From positions 62,001-126,000 of the forward strand of contig DATENC010000011.1 in NCBI GenBank assembly GCA_035275265.1: 64,000 bases of DNA, given 5' to 3'. Positions 36,535 through 46,587 of this stretch are shown here, piece after piece. The position numbers and the translations under genes are program-made. The notes under the pieces were generated by a model. It was not told the DNA's origin, ran no database searches, and saw nothing but the letters and a program-made list of their open reading frames with translations. This stretch comes from JACQAP01 sp035275265. GTDB lineage: Bacteria; Pseudomonadota; Gammaproteobacteria; Burkholderiales; JACQAP01. The first letter of the stretch is position 1. The number at the start of each line of letters is the position of its first letter.

Positions 36535-38061
36535 TCACGCTGTTGTGACTGGAATCTTGCCGATCTTCGCCTGCCACTCGCGCGGCCCGGACTGGTGCAC
36601 CGAAGTGCCGTTCACGTCCACTGCCACGGTGACCGGCATGTCTTTCACTTCGAACTCGTAAATCGCTTCCATGCCGAGATCCGCAAACGCAACCACGCGC
36701 GAGGACTTGATGGCCTTGGAGACAAGGTAGGCCGCTCCGCCCACCGCCATCAGGTACACCGCCTTGTGTTTGCGAATCGCTTCGATTGCTGCGGGACCGC
36801 GCTCGCCTTTGCCGATCATGCCGAGCAGGCCGGTTTTCGCCAGCATCATATCGGTGAACTTGTCCATGCGGGTGGCTGTTGTCGGACCGGCCGGGCCGAC
36901 GGCTTCGTCGCGCACCGGGTCAACCGGCCCGACGTAGTAGATGAAGCGGTTGCGAAAATCCACGCCTGGGGGCAATGATCCGCCCCGAAAAAACAATTCC
37001 TGGATGCGCTTGTGCGCGGCATCACGACCGGTGAGGATCCGGCCGTTGAGAAGCAACGACTCGCCCGGCTTCCAGGTCGCTATTTCCTCGCGCGTTACCT
37101 TGGCAAGGTCGACTTTGCGCGATGCGGGCGATGGCGCCCAGTGTACGTCCGGCCATTCATCGAGGCTGGGCGGCTCCAGGCGTGCCGGACCGCTTCCGTC
37201 AAGCATGAAGTGCGCGTGCCGGGTGGCGGCACAATTCGGGATTATCGCCACCGGGAGCGACGCCGCATGCGTCGGGTACTCGAGAATCTTTACGTCCAGC
37301 ACGGTCGTCAGCCCGCCAAGCCCCTGCGCGCCGATGCCGAGCGCGTTGACCTTGTCGTAGATTTCGATGCGCAACTCATCGATGCGATTGCTCGGACCAC
37401 GCCGTTTCAACTCGTGCATGTCGATCGGCAGCATCAGCGCTTCCTTGGCCAGGACCATCGCCTTCTCCGCGCTGCCGCCGACACCCAGCCCGAGCATGCC
37501 CGGCGGACACCATCCTGCACCCATGGACGGCACGGTCTTTAACACCCAGTCCACAATGCTGTCGGACGGGTTGAGCATGACGAATTTCGATTTGTTCTCG
37601 GACCCGCCACCCTTGGCCGCTATACGAACATCCACGGAATCGCCCGGAACGAGTTCCATATGGATCACCGCCGGCGTGTTGTCCCCCGTGTTTTTCCGGG
37701 CGCCTGCGGGATCGGCGAGTATGGACGCGCGCAGTTTGTTGTCCGGGTGAAGGTAAGCCCGTCGCACGCCTTCGTTGACCATGTCCGCAACACTCATGCT
37801 GGCACCGTCCCAGCGCACACTCATGCCTACTCGCAGGAAGGCAACCACGATACCTGTGTCCTGGCAGATCGGGCGCTTTCCTTCCGCGCACATGCGCGAG
37901 TTGGTCAGGATTTGCGCGATCGCGTCGCGGGCCGCCGGCGACTCTTCGCGTTGGTACGCATCCGCGAGGGACTTGATGTAATCCATCGGGTGGTAATAGG
38001 AGATGTATTGCAGGGCGTCGGCGACGCTTTCGATCAGATCTTCCTGGCGGATGACGGTCAT
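36535..38061 (-). CDS. Class I fumarate hydratase (iron-sulfur, oxygen-sensitive)
   Basis: A 508-residue one-chain fumarase that interconverts fumarate and malate in the TCA cycle. The [4Fe-4S] ligands are expected to be Cys66 (RPICQDTG), Cys185 (GAGWCPPG) and Cys277 (IPNCAATRH). The C-terminal beta domain contains YYVGPVDPVRDEAVGPAGPTTATRMD. The single-chain length separates it from two-subunit tartrate dehydratase-type enzymes. It is divergent from acs across 176 bases. Confidence 0.93.
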   Translation of the reverse strand: MTVIRQEDLIESVADALQYISYYHPMDYIKSLADAYQREESPAARDAIAQILTNSRMCAEGKRPICQDTGIVVAFLRVGMSVRWDGASMSVADMVNEGVRRAYLHPDNKLRASILADPAGARKNTGDNTPAVIHMELVPGDSVDVRIAAKGGGSENKSKFVMLNPSDSIVDWVLKTVPSMGAGWCPPGMLGLGVGGSAEKAMVLAKEALMLPIDMHELKRRGPSNRIDELRIEIYDKVNALGIGAQGLGGLTTVLDVKILEYPTHAASLPVAIIPNCAATRHAHFMLDGSGPARLEPPSLDEWPDVHWAPSPASRKVDLAKVTREEIATWKPGESLLLNGRILTGRDAAHKRIQELFFRGGSLPPGVDFRNRFIYYVGPVDPVRDEAVGPAGPTTATRMDKFTDMMLAKTGLLGMIGKGERGPAAIEAIRKHKAVYLMAVGGAAYLVSKAIKSSRVVAFADLGMEAIYEFEVKDMPVTVAVDVNGTSVHQSGPREWQAKIGKIPVTTA

Positions 38062-38237
38062 GGGTGATTGCTGGCGGCTCGGCGAACTACCTGTGCGCTG
38101 GTGCGAATTTTACACCAGCGCGGTGAATGCCTGCTGCTTGGATGCGCCGCGTGTACGGCGCGAGACTGGTCGCGAGAACTTCTGGCTATAATCCAGTGAA
38201 GAGCCGACCATCGGCATATACGATTGGGAGGATTGGC

Positions 38238-40202
<1,965 letters not shown>

Positions 40203-40350
40203 AACCCGATTCCCGTACGCAAGGAACATGGCCTAGCATTCCGTTCCGACATCCACTGTCTGGCTGAGTCCAAGCCAAGCAGGGATCAACAGTTGATTCA
40301 CGTAAGTCGCGGAACATGCAGATTTGTAGCGTTTCAGTTTCTTCTCGACC

Positions 40351-42063
40351 ATGTCGACGATTAACCTAAATCCCATTATCAATCTGGCACAAACCGGACA
40401 GATCGAGGCAGCGTGCCAGGCATGTGATACCTCCCTGGAATCCGAGCCAAACAGCCCCGAGCTCCTGCACTTGCGTGGTTTGTTATTTACGCTTTCCAAT
40501 AAGCCAGACGAAGCGATAGGTTTCATCAATCGGGCGATCGAATACCATCCCCAACCGAAGTATTGGTCCAACTTGGGAAATGCGCTATCAGCAACCGGTC
40601 GCCTCGACGAGGCTGAGCGCGCCTACCGTAACGCGATTGCGCTGGATGCTACTTTTGGGGACGCGTGGTTTAACCTCGGTAAACTACTGTTGCTCCGCGA
40701 ACGCCCGCTTGAAGGCGCCGAGGCGCTGGAGCACGCAGTTCGCCTTAATCCTGCCGAGGGCCAAGCGTGGAAGACCCTCGGAGACACCTATGACCAACTC
40801 CGACGGTTCGATGAAACGCGACAGGCCTATGAACGGGCCTTCGCATCAACCCCATATGACGCCGATCTTCCGGCCTTGATCGCTTATTGCCTGGAACGGG
40901 AAAATCGCCTGGATGATGCAAGACGGATGGTCGAAGTCACCTTGGCCAGCCAGCCGGAACACAATCTGGGCAATCTAGTCGTGGCTATTCTCGATCGGCG
41001 CACAGGCCGGGCGGCGGAAGCCCGCACCCGCCTGATTGCCATGACCGATTCCGGCCTGCCTTTGCGCCTGCAGGTGCTGCGCGAACATGAACTTGGCGTA
41101 CTGGATGACCGGGCCGATGCGTACGACTCCGCCTACATGCATTTTGCCCGTGCCAAAAGTTTGCAAGCGAGTATTCCGGCGTTCGGTCAAGCCAACCGCG
41201 AGCGCTACCTGTCCAGACTGGAGCGCCTGATCGAACTCGATTATTCCTGGCTGGCCGAGCGCCGCAACTCGCCCGACGACGGCATGAGCGACCCGATATT
41301 CATCGTCGGTTTTCCGCGGTCCGGCACGACCTTGTTGAACCAAATCCTCAATGGCCATCCGCAGCTGCACGTCATGGAGGAAGCCCCGTTGCTGCGCGTC
41401 CTGGAGCATCAGCTGACCGAAATGCAAATTCCCTATCCGACTGGTTTGGCCACGCTTGCGGACGCGCAGGTAAGAGCCCTTCGGCTGCAGTATTTCGATC
41501 TTGTTCGAACGGCGCACCCGGAATGGGACGGGAAGAAGCGCCTGGTCGACAAGTTGCCCCTCAATATTTCTCGCCTGCCGCTGGCCTCGCGTCTCTTTCC
41601 CGAGGCGCGAGTTCTGCTGGTGCTGCGTCACCCGTACGACGCGTGCTTGAGCGGGTTCATGCAGCTTTTTTCCCCCAATGACGCCATGGCCGGTTTTTTC
41701 GATCTCCGGTCAGCGGCGCAGATGTATGACCGGGTCTTCACTTTATGGGACAAAGTGCGCGCGAGCTTGCCCCTGCCCTGGATGCCGGTGAAGTACGAGA
41801 ACCTGATCGTCGACCCAGAAGGTCAAATGCGTGCCGTGATCCAGTTTCTCGGGTTGCCTTGGACGGCGGCGCTCCTGGACCACACCCGCACGCTGGAGAA
41901 GCGGGGCCGCATCAATACGCCCAGCTACCAGCAAGTGGCCCGTCCCCTCCACAGCGAATCTCTGGGGCGCTGGGTTTCCTACGCGTCGTATTTCAAGCCG
42001 CTGGAGTCTCTGTTGGAGCGGCACGTGAAAGCTTGGGATTACGATACTGCGCCGATGCCCTGA
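40351..42063 (+). CDS. TPR-repeat sulfotransferase
   Basis: A 570-residue two-domain protein with no signal peptide. Residues ~1 to 240 form TPR-like helical repeats (for example NAIALDATFGDAWFNLGKLL). Residues ~310 to 550 form a sulfotransferase domain. The 5'-phosphosulfate loop FPRSGTT lies near 320 and the 3'-phosphate motif RHPYDACLSGF near 427; VDKLPLNI contains the usual substrate-side segment. The domain resembles tyrosylprotein and TPR-linked bacterial sulfotransferases. It should transfer sulfate from PAPS; acceptor unknown. APS kinase follows 59 bases later, so donor supply and use are encoded together. Confidence 0.88.
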   Translation: MSTINLNPIINLAQTGQIEAACQACDTSLESEPNSPELLHLRGLLFTLSNKPDEAIGFINRAIEYHPQPKYWSNLGNALSATGRLDEAERAYRNAIALDATFGDAWFNLGKLLLLRERPLEGAEALEHAVRLNPAEGQAWKTLGDTYDQLRRFDETRQAYERAFASTPYDADLPALIAYCLERENRLDDARRMVEVTLASQPEHNLGNLVVAILDRRTGRAAEARTRLIAMTDSGLPLRLQVLREHELGVLDDRADAYDSAYMHFARAKSLQASIPAFGQANRERYLSRLERLIELDYSWLAERRNSPDDGMSDPIFIVGFPRSGTTLLNQILNGHPQLHVMEEAPLLRVLEHQLTEMQIPYPTGLATLADAQVRALRLQYFDLVRTAHPEWDGKKRLVDKLPLNISRLPLASRLFPEARVLLVLRHPYDACLSGFMQLFSPNDAMAGFFDLRSAAQMYDRVFTLWDKVRASLPLPWMPVKYENLIVDPEGQMRAVIQFLGLPWTAALLDHTRTLEKRGRINTPSYQQVARPLHSESLGRWVSYASYFKPLESLLERHVKAWDYDTAPMP

Positions 42064-42122
42064 AGAGGCGATTCGTCCACCCATCGGCGTATGCGCTTGA
42101 GAGCGCTCCACCTGTGTGCCAA

Positions 42123-42749
42123 ATGAAAAAATCCAAAGCCGCAGCGACTCGCAATGTGGTCTGGCAGTCTTCCAAGGTCTCGCGTGAACAGCGCGAAAAA
42201 AAGAACGGACATCGGGGGGCAGTCGTCTGGCTGACCGGTCTGCCTGCTTCCGGCAAATCCACGATCGCCCACTCAGTCGAGCACAAGCTGCATCAACTGG
42301 ACTTCCAGACCATCGTGCTCGATGGCGACAATATCCGGCACGGTCTGTGCGCCGATCTGGGATTCTCTATCGCAGACCGTGATGAGAATATCCGCAGGGC
42401 CGGAGAAGTCGCAAAAATGCTGCTCGAGCGTGGGATGGTCGTGCTCGTTGCGCTGGTTTCACCGATTCGTAGCGCTCGCGACAAAGTGCGGGCTTCGATG
42501 CGGGCGGTGGATTTCCTCGAAATCTATTGCAGATGCCCTCTGGATATTTGCAGAGAACGGGATCCGAAGGGTCTGTATGCGCGCGCGGAGAGAGGCGAAA
42601 TCCCGGAATATACGGGTGTGTCTTCACCGTACGAAGCCCCGCTGGATCCGGCGTTGGTCGTGGATACCAGTAACGAGAGCGTGGACGAATCCGTCGATCG
42701 CCTGTTGCAGTTTCTCCTCGACAAACTGAAGCGCGCCAAGTCACTCTGA
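42123..42749 (+). CDS. cysC: Adenylylsulfate (APS) kinase
   Basis: A 208-residue kinase that phosphorylates APS to PAPS. The P-loop GLPASGKST lies at about 38 to 46. DGDNIRHGLCADLGFS follows, then the PAPS-site region SPIRSARDKVR and the lid GLYARAERGEIPEYTG. A basic N-terminal tail of ~30 residues precedes the domain. I start it at the ATG at 42123; the longer ORF overlaps the sulfotransferase gene in another frame. No cysD, cysN, cysH or other assimilation gene is nearby, which supports a role in sulfation and not in reduction. Confidence 0.93.
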   Translation: MKKSKAAATRNVVWQSSKVSREQREKKNGHRGAVVWLTGLPASGKSTIAHSVEHKLHQLDFQTIVLDGDNIRHGLCADLGFSIADRDENIRRAGEVAKMLLERGMVVLVALVSPIRSARDKVRASMRAVDFLEIYCRCPLDICRERDPKGLYARAERGEIPEYTGVSSPYEAPLDPALVVDTSNESVDESVDRLLQFLLDKLKRAKSL

Positions 42750-42956
42750 ATGGCGTGGCGTCAGGTTCAGAACCTCTTGCCGATCGCCGTGTTAAGCGGT
42801 TCCGGACTCGGTGGCTGGAGCAAGCAGGCAACCCGATGCGACTGGAAGGCCGTGTGTTTTGACAGCAAAGCTGCCCTCCAGTATCCTTCGCGCCTTCCGC
42901 GGCGGCAGAGTCCAAGGTGTGTCGCCGCAAACATTTCCTTGAGAGTTTCAACACGC

Positions 42957-43047
42957 GGAGAGGTGGATGAGTGGTTTAAGTCGCACGCCTGGAAAGCGTG
43001 TTTAGGTTAATAGCCTAACGAGGGTTCGAATCCCTCCCTCTCCGCCA
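42957..43047 (+). tRNA. tRNA-Ser (GGA)
   Basis: A 91-nt class II tRNA. The acceptor stem is GGAGAGG with CCTCTCC. The anticodon stem is CACGC/GCGTG around loop CTGGAAA (anticodon GGA), with a long variable arm, T arm GGGTTCGAATCCC and an encoded CCA at 43045-43047. It marks the left edge of an accessory region. Confidence 0.97.
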
Positions 43048-43163
43048 GAACAAGCACTTAAGTCTCTGAAATAAATCTGTTTTCCTGAATTTCCCCTCCA
43101 AAATTACCCTTGTACTTACCCGTCTGAGTCGCGGGTAGGCGATGCCCCGGCCGCGAAGGCCGA

Positions 43164-43196
43164 GCGGCAAAATCTCTGTGAATTTGCCGCTTTCGG
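43164..43196 (+). terminator. Hairpin downstream of tRNA-Ser
   Basis: GCGGCAAA (43164-43171) pairs with TTTGCCGC (43183-43190), followed only by TTTCGGG. It may end the tRNA-Ser transcript, but the weak U tract makes this uncertain. Confidence 0.3.
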
Positions 43197-43307
43197 GCGA
43201 AAAATAGCGGGAAACCCCACCCGAGAGTTTTCCGGGAGGGCCCCGCGAACCAGCGAGCCATCGTTGTGGTCCCGCTTGCGCCGCGCACTTGAGGCGTGGA
43301 GAAAAAT

Positions 43308-43775
43308 ATGAAAATCGCATCACGCGTACGGCACTTCGCAGCCACTCTGATCTTGGCCGGCGTGCGGGCCGTCAATGCTGCGCCGGTAGAAGTCGCGCCG
43401 GTTTGCATGATCAACGAAGCGGGCGTGATGGCGCACACCATCGTGAGCGTGCGCACAGAGGAGTTCATGCTGGAGCCGCCGGGAACGATATCTCGCGAGC
43501 GTTGGCTCTTTCGCATCACTTGTGCCGGCGGCTCGTGCCTCGGCGCGAGAATCGCTCTGGGGAACATTGAACGGGGCGAGCCTGTTCAACTGCTCGATGT
43601 CGCCATTGCCGAGAACATGCGGCTCGACTCCGTGAAGGGACGCGTTGCCACGATTGTCTGGACCCGGAATTTTTCCGACGCAACCATCACAATTGATCTG
43701 GACCGCAAACGCGTCGACTTCTATTCGTACAGCAGCAAGCTGGGGAAGAGCGTCGGCGTCGGCGCGTGCGAGTGA
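43308..43775 (+). CDS. Exported protein of unknown function with conserved-looking cysteines
   Basis: A 155-residue product with a signal peptide (cleavage likely at AVNA-AP near residue 24). The mature part has five cysteines: C33, the pair in ITCAGGSC, and one in the terminal GACE together with the rest of that block. A beta-rich pattern of short strands is suggested. No family is recognised. The ATG follows GGAG; an in-frame GTG at 43296 is possible. It is the first gene after tRNA-Ser and precedes the DUF6602-like gene by 32 bases, so the two may be cotranscribed. Confidence 0.65.
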   Translation: MKIASRVRHFAATLILAGVRAVNAAPVEVAPVCMINEAGVMAHTIVSVRTEEFMLEPPGTISRERWLFRITCAGGSCLGARIALGNIERGEPVQLLDVAIAENMRLDSVKGRVATIVWTRNFSDATITIDLDRKRVDFYSYSSKLGKSVGVGACE

Positions 43776-43807
43776 TCCGCGCCGCTCTCGTGCGCTGAGG
43801 AGGAACC

Positions 43808-44671
43808 GTGAGCGGCCCCAAAAAATCCCGCACCAGAGCATCACCCGGAAGCGCCGCGTACTACAACGCGCTACAAGAGGTGTTTGGTCTCCAATCTAGG
43901 ATTCTAACTGCCGCGTTACCTCATCCCGGTGAGCGGGGATCGAATGACGAGGAGAGGTGCCGCGCATTTCTCAGTAGCGTCCTGCCTCGTCGATACAGTA
44001 TCGGCAGCGGATTCGTAGTGTCGAGCGCACCGGGGGCAAAAGTTAGCCCACAGCAGGACGTGGTCATCTTCGATGATTTTCTGAACAGTCCCCTATACCG
44101 GGAATTGGCTTCCGCAGTTTTCCCAGTAGAAATGGTCTACGCGACTGTGGAGGTGAAAGGCAACCTAGCCCCACGCGATCTAGCCTCTACGCTCAAATCA
44201 ATAGGCAAGGTACGCAGGCTTTCGATGCAATGCTTTTACGAATGGCCCGGGGAAACCATTCGGCCCGGTCGCTGGTCGTTCGTTAAAAAGAATGACAAGC
44301 GACCACCACGGGCTTTCATCTTTGCTTTCGATACAACCTACAGGAGTGCGGACGCATTGAAGAGAGCCTTACAACGCGAGCTTACAAAACCCTACGGCGC
44401 ACATCTTCACGGCATCGTCGTGCTGAGCAAGAATTGGTTCGCGTTTCAACGCCCCTTCAAGGCCCCCGCCGAGATTGAGATTTTCACGGACATGGCCCTC
44501 TTGCGATTTGTGAACAGCATGCTCGAGAACTTGAAGTCGGTGATCATTCGCGAGGCGCAGATGAGCCGGTATCTGGTGGGAATCCAGACAGCCGAGCCGG
44601 ATGACGATAAGGCGGAGAAGGCGGAGAAGGCGGAGAAGGCGAAGAAGGCGAAGAAGGTGAAGAACCGCTAG
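43808..44671 (+). CDS. DUF6602-like protein, possible PD-(D/E)XK nuclease fold
   Basis: A 287-residue cytoplasmic protein starting at GTG after a strong GAGGAGG site. EERCRAFLSSVLPRRYSIGSGFVV and the following QQDVVIFDD ... VYATVEVKGNL resemble DUF6602 proteins. The Asp of QQDVVIFD (near 83) and the E-x-K of VEVKG (near 115 to 117) are spaced as in the D...ExK active site of restriction-like nucleases. The C-terminal tail is a Lys/Glu/Ala run made by a repeated GGCGGAGAA-type unit (44611-44660). Codons such as CTA and ATA are more frequent than in neighbours, which suggests transfer. The nuclease role is inferred from motif spacing only. Confidence 0.6.
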   Translation: MSGPKKSRTRASPGSAAYYNALQEVFGLQSRILTAALPHPGERGSNDEERCRAFLSSVLPRRYSIGSGFVVSSAPGAKVSPQQDVVIFDDFLNSPLYRELASAVFPVEMVYATVEVKGNLAPRDLASTLKSIGKVRRLSMQCFYEWPGETIRPGRWSFVKKNDKRPPRAFIFAFDTTYRSADALKRALQRELTKPYGAHLHGIVVLSKNWFAFQRPFKAPAEIEIFTDMALLRFVNSMLENLKSVIIREAQMSRYLVGIQTAEPDDDKAEKAEKAEKAKKAKKVKNR

Positions 44672-44766
44672 GCTAGCGCCTCGGCGGCAGGTAGAGGCTG
44701 CGGCATACCGCCCCGCTCGCGAGAATCAGCGAGAGGTGCGTCGAACCAGTTCCCCCACTAACTCGA

Positions 44767-45057
44767 CTACCCCTTCATGACCACGGACAGCGGATTTTTC
44801 GCGCAGTAGTTGTCCATCCACGCCGTGATGGCGTCGTTGTCCACACCCTCGAAAAGATTTTGGCCCGTGTGCGCGTTGTACGAACTGATATAGCCTTGGA
44901 CCCACGTTAGGTTGATAAGTTGACCAAGTTTATTTGCTTCCTTCGCGTCCTTCGTCCACGTTCCGCACGATATCGCCCCCACGCCACGGATGGGCTTGGC
45001 TGCGGTCGCGAATGCGGCGAACGCTATCAGCAGAATGAACACCGCAGTTTTTAACAT
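44767..45057 (-). CDS. Small exported protein with CGTW and WMDNYC motifs
   Basis: A 96-residue product with a signal peptide (about residues 1 to 20). The mature chain has SCGTWTKD, a central WVQGYISSYN and a C-terminal AITAWMDNYCAKNPLSVV, with two cysteines likely to pair. This pattern recalls small periplasmic proteins of the HdeA or Rap1a/Tai immunity type, many found in phages and islands, but I am not sure of the family. The start at 45057 is internal to a longer ORF whose N-terminal part is Arg-rich and unlikely. It is the last gene of a minus-strand six-gene train. Confidence 0.6.
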   Translation of the reverse strand: MLKTAVFILLIAFAAFATAAKPIRGVGAISCGTWTKDAKEANKLGQLINLTWVQGYISSYNAHTGQNLFEGVDNDAITAWMDNYCAKNPLSVVMKG

Positions 45058-45082
45058 GCGATCATCTCCCGCATGTGGGCGA

Positions 45083-45409
45083 TCATGGTTTGCTCCAGGT
45101 GATGATTCCCTCGCAGGCGCGCTCACCTTCGAGCCGGTAGCTTTCCAGCACCGCCCCGCGCGAGCCCGACGCTCCGATCTGCCACAACTGAGCGGCAAAG
45201 CGCGCCTCCGCGATGTCGGGCGCTCGCTTCCACACCTCGGCCACCAGTTTCTTGTCCGCCTTGACGGCCTCCAGGTACACGGCGCACACGCCCGCCTCCT
45301 CGTTGCTGACATCGGCAGCGCGCGCCGGTGCCATGATGATTCCCAGAATAACAAATAACAAAAAAATGCCCGCAATGATCCGTATCGCCTTCGAGATGAT
45401 GCCGGTCAC
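45083..45409 (-). CDS. Small exported or membrane-anchored protein of unknown function
   Basis: A 108-residue product starting at GTG. A hydrophobic stretch at about residues 10 to 28 ends in PARAAD, which fits signal peptidase cleavage. The mature ~75 residues are helical-looking, with two cysteines (AGVCAVY and GERACEG). No family recognised. It overlaps its upstream neighbour by four bases (GTGA), and the 17-nt start-associated repeat lies just before the GTG, which decides this start over the longer ORF. Together with the next gene it gives the train two exported products. Confidence 0.6.
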   Translation of the reverse strand: MTGIISKAIRIIAGIFLLFVILGIIMAPARAADVSNEEAGVCAVYLEAVKADKKLVAEVWKRAPDIAEARFAAQLWQIGASGSRGAVLESYRLEGERACEGIITWSKP

Positions 45410-45606
45410 GGTTGTCTCCTGTCGTTTGGTGTCAGTTCGCCCGCCGCGATCATGCGCTCGCGCTCGGCAATGAGCTCCTTCAGTTGCTCCTTGCACCATG
45501 CCCACTCGTGCCAGCCGGGGCGGAAGCCTTCCCAGTTGCGGATGACGGTGGGCCGGTTCTTGGGGTCGGCCAAGGCCATCAATGCGGTCATCGGGATTGC
45601 GCTCAT
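45406..45606 (-). CDS. Small hypothetical protein (66 residues)
   Basis: A 66-residue soluble product. Residues ~20 to 40 are aromatic (NWEGFRPGWHEWAWCKEQL), followed by a charged helix, KELIAERERMIAAGEL. No known domain. It overlaps both neighbours by four bases (ATGA and GTGA), a sign of translational coupling. The repeated 17-nt element precedes its ATG and a second copy forms its own last codons. Small size and context resemble phage or island early genes. Confidence 0.6.
   Translation of the reverse strand: MSAIPMTALMALADPKNRPTVIRNWEGFRPGWHEWAWCKEQLKELIAERERMIAAGELTPNDRRQP
45412..45428 (-). repeat. Start-associated 17-nt repeat, copy A
   Basis: CAAACGACAGGAGACAA on the minus strand, followed by CC and the GTG of the exported protein ending at 45083. 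It also encodes the last residues NDRRQ of the upstream gene. Confidence 0.85.
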
Positions 45607-45824
45607 TTGTCTCCTGTCGTTTGCGTTGCGGTTGAAATAATCGCGTCATCCGGCGGCGAAATTGGAAGCACGTACGCGCGCCGGTCGAGCCACTTTGCGA
45701 AACCCTCCGCAGATTTGAACGTGCGGAAGGTGCCGTAGCATATGGGCCCCAGGCCGTCGCCCACTTCCAGAATCACGACGAATCCCTGCTCGCGCGAGCG
45801 CCGGGGTTCGTTCTTCGCCATCAT
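45603..45824 (-). CDS. Small hypothetical protein (73 residues)
   Basis: A 73-residue product with FVVILEVGDGLGPICYGTFRTF, then KSAEGFAKWLDRRAYVLPI, which looks like a small alpha/beta fold. Two adjacent ATG codons (45824 and 45821) follow GGAGG; both spacings are workable. It overlaps the upstream gene by four bases and the downstream gene by four. Its last codons include a copy of the 17-nt repeat, read in a different frame from the copy in the next gene. Confidence 0.6.
   Translation of the reverse strand: MMAKNEPRRSREQGFVVILEVGDGLGPICYGTFRTFKSAEGFAKWLDRRAYVLPISPPDDAIISTATQTTGDK
45607..45623 (-). repeat. Start-associated 17-nt repeat, copy B
   Basis: Identical to copy A and followed directly by the ATG at 45606. 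It encodes QTTGD in the upstream gene, so it is read in a different frame from copy A. Confidence 0.85.
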
Positions 45825-46300
45825 GAGTCCTCCATATTTTTGGAGCGCCCTTCCGGGTAACGTTCGCGCATTTGCCCAATAGACTTTTCGATTCCCGGCC
45901 AGAGCTTCTCCTCCCCGACCCCGTCCCAACCCTTCTTCGCCCCAAGGCAGTACAGACGCACGTCGCGCAGCTTCCTGCCCTTGTGAAGCCACCCATCCAT
46001 GCTGTAATACCTCCGACCATTCTGTGGCGGGTTTTGTTTAGCGCACCAAAGCAAGACGGCGGATGCACGCGCGAATGCATCAGCGAACAGGCGAGGAAGG
46101 TCCGGCTTATCACCTAACGCAGGGAATGCATCCCCGCGCCAGGCAGCGCCAGCGGCCTCCTCCGCGCCGAGCGCGATACGTCTTACCTTGTTCACGTCAA
46201 CGGGCCAGACTTTCCCTGTCGCGATCATCGTGCAAGCGATGCCTGTGATGTAGTCGTGCAACGTGCGCGCCTCGTCCTGCAGATCAATCTTGTGTGCCAT
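45821..46300 (-). CDS. Hypothetical protein (159 residues)
   Basis: A 159-residue soluble product without signal peptide. The N-terminal half is helical (LHDYITGIACTMIATGKVW). The C-terminal half is rich in Lys, Arg, Gly and Trp (DGWLHKGRKLRDVRLYCLGAKKGW would be too long to be a single motif and is not a known domain). No family recognised. It starts two bases after the stop of the preceding gene, so the pair is coupled. It is the longest member of the train and the best entry for a structure-based search. Confidence 0.6.
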   Translation of the reverse strand: MAHKIDLQDEARTLHDYITGIACTMIATGKVWPVDVNKVRRIALGAEEAAGAAWRGDAFPALGDKPDLPRLFADAFARASAVLLWCAKQNPPQNGRRYYSMDGWLHKGRKLRDVRLYCLGAKKGWDGVGEEKLWPGIEKSIGQMRERYPEGRSKNMEDS

Positions 46301-46302
46301 GG

Positions 46303-46587
46303 TTACGCCACCATCCTTTCCTCTTCGCGTTCAAGCGGCGCTTCCTGGTGCCCGTAGTGCGACTCGGGCGCAACCCACGTGTACTTGGCGGGCTTGAGCG
46401 AGTTGGCGCGGTCGAACAGTTCGACGTACTCCTGCACGCTCATGTCGTACTCAAGCGTCGGGCACGCGACCCACGCGACCCGCGTTGCAGCGGCCTTACG
46501 ATGGGTTTCCGATTGCTTCCACGCCTTGCTGTAGCCGTCGACGATCTCATCGGCGAGCTTGCTTCCTTCAAAATCGCGGTACCGCAT
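46303..46587 (-). CDS. Hypothetical protein (94 residues), first gene of the small-gene train
   Basis: A 94-residue soluble product, acidic toward both ends, with MSVQEYVELFDRANSLK in the middle. No known domain. The start at 46587 is set by the 17-nt repeat containing AGGAG just upstream; an earlier start at 46614 would read through that repeat. It is divergent from the ferritin-like gene across 330 bases, so the train promoter should lie in that gap. Confidence 0.6.
   Translation of the reverse strand: MRYRDFEGSKLADEIVDGYSKAWKQSETHRKAAATRVAWVACPTLEYDMSVQEYVELFDRANSLKPAKYTWVAPESHYGHQEAPLEREEERMVA

Noticed and set aside
43015..43323. Minus-strand ORF ending in RRGRDSNPR
   Set aside because: The ending is the translation of the T arm and acceptor stem of tRNA-Ser read backwards, a known source of false genes; the rest has unlikely composition.
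44611..44660. Short GGCGGAGAA-type tandem repeat as a mobile or regulatory repeat
   Set aside because: It is in frame and just encodes the Lys/Glu/Ala tail of the DUF6602-like protein.
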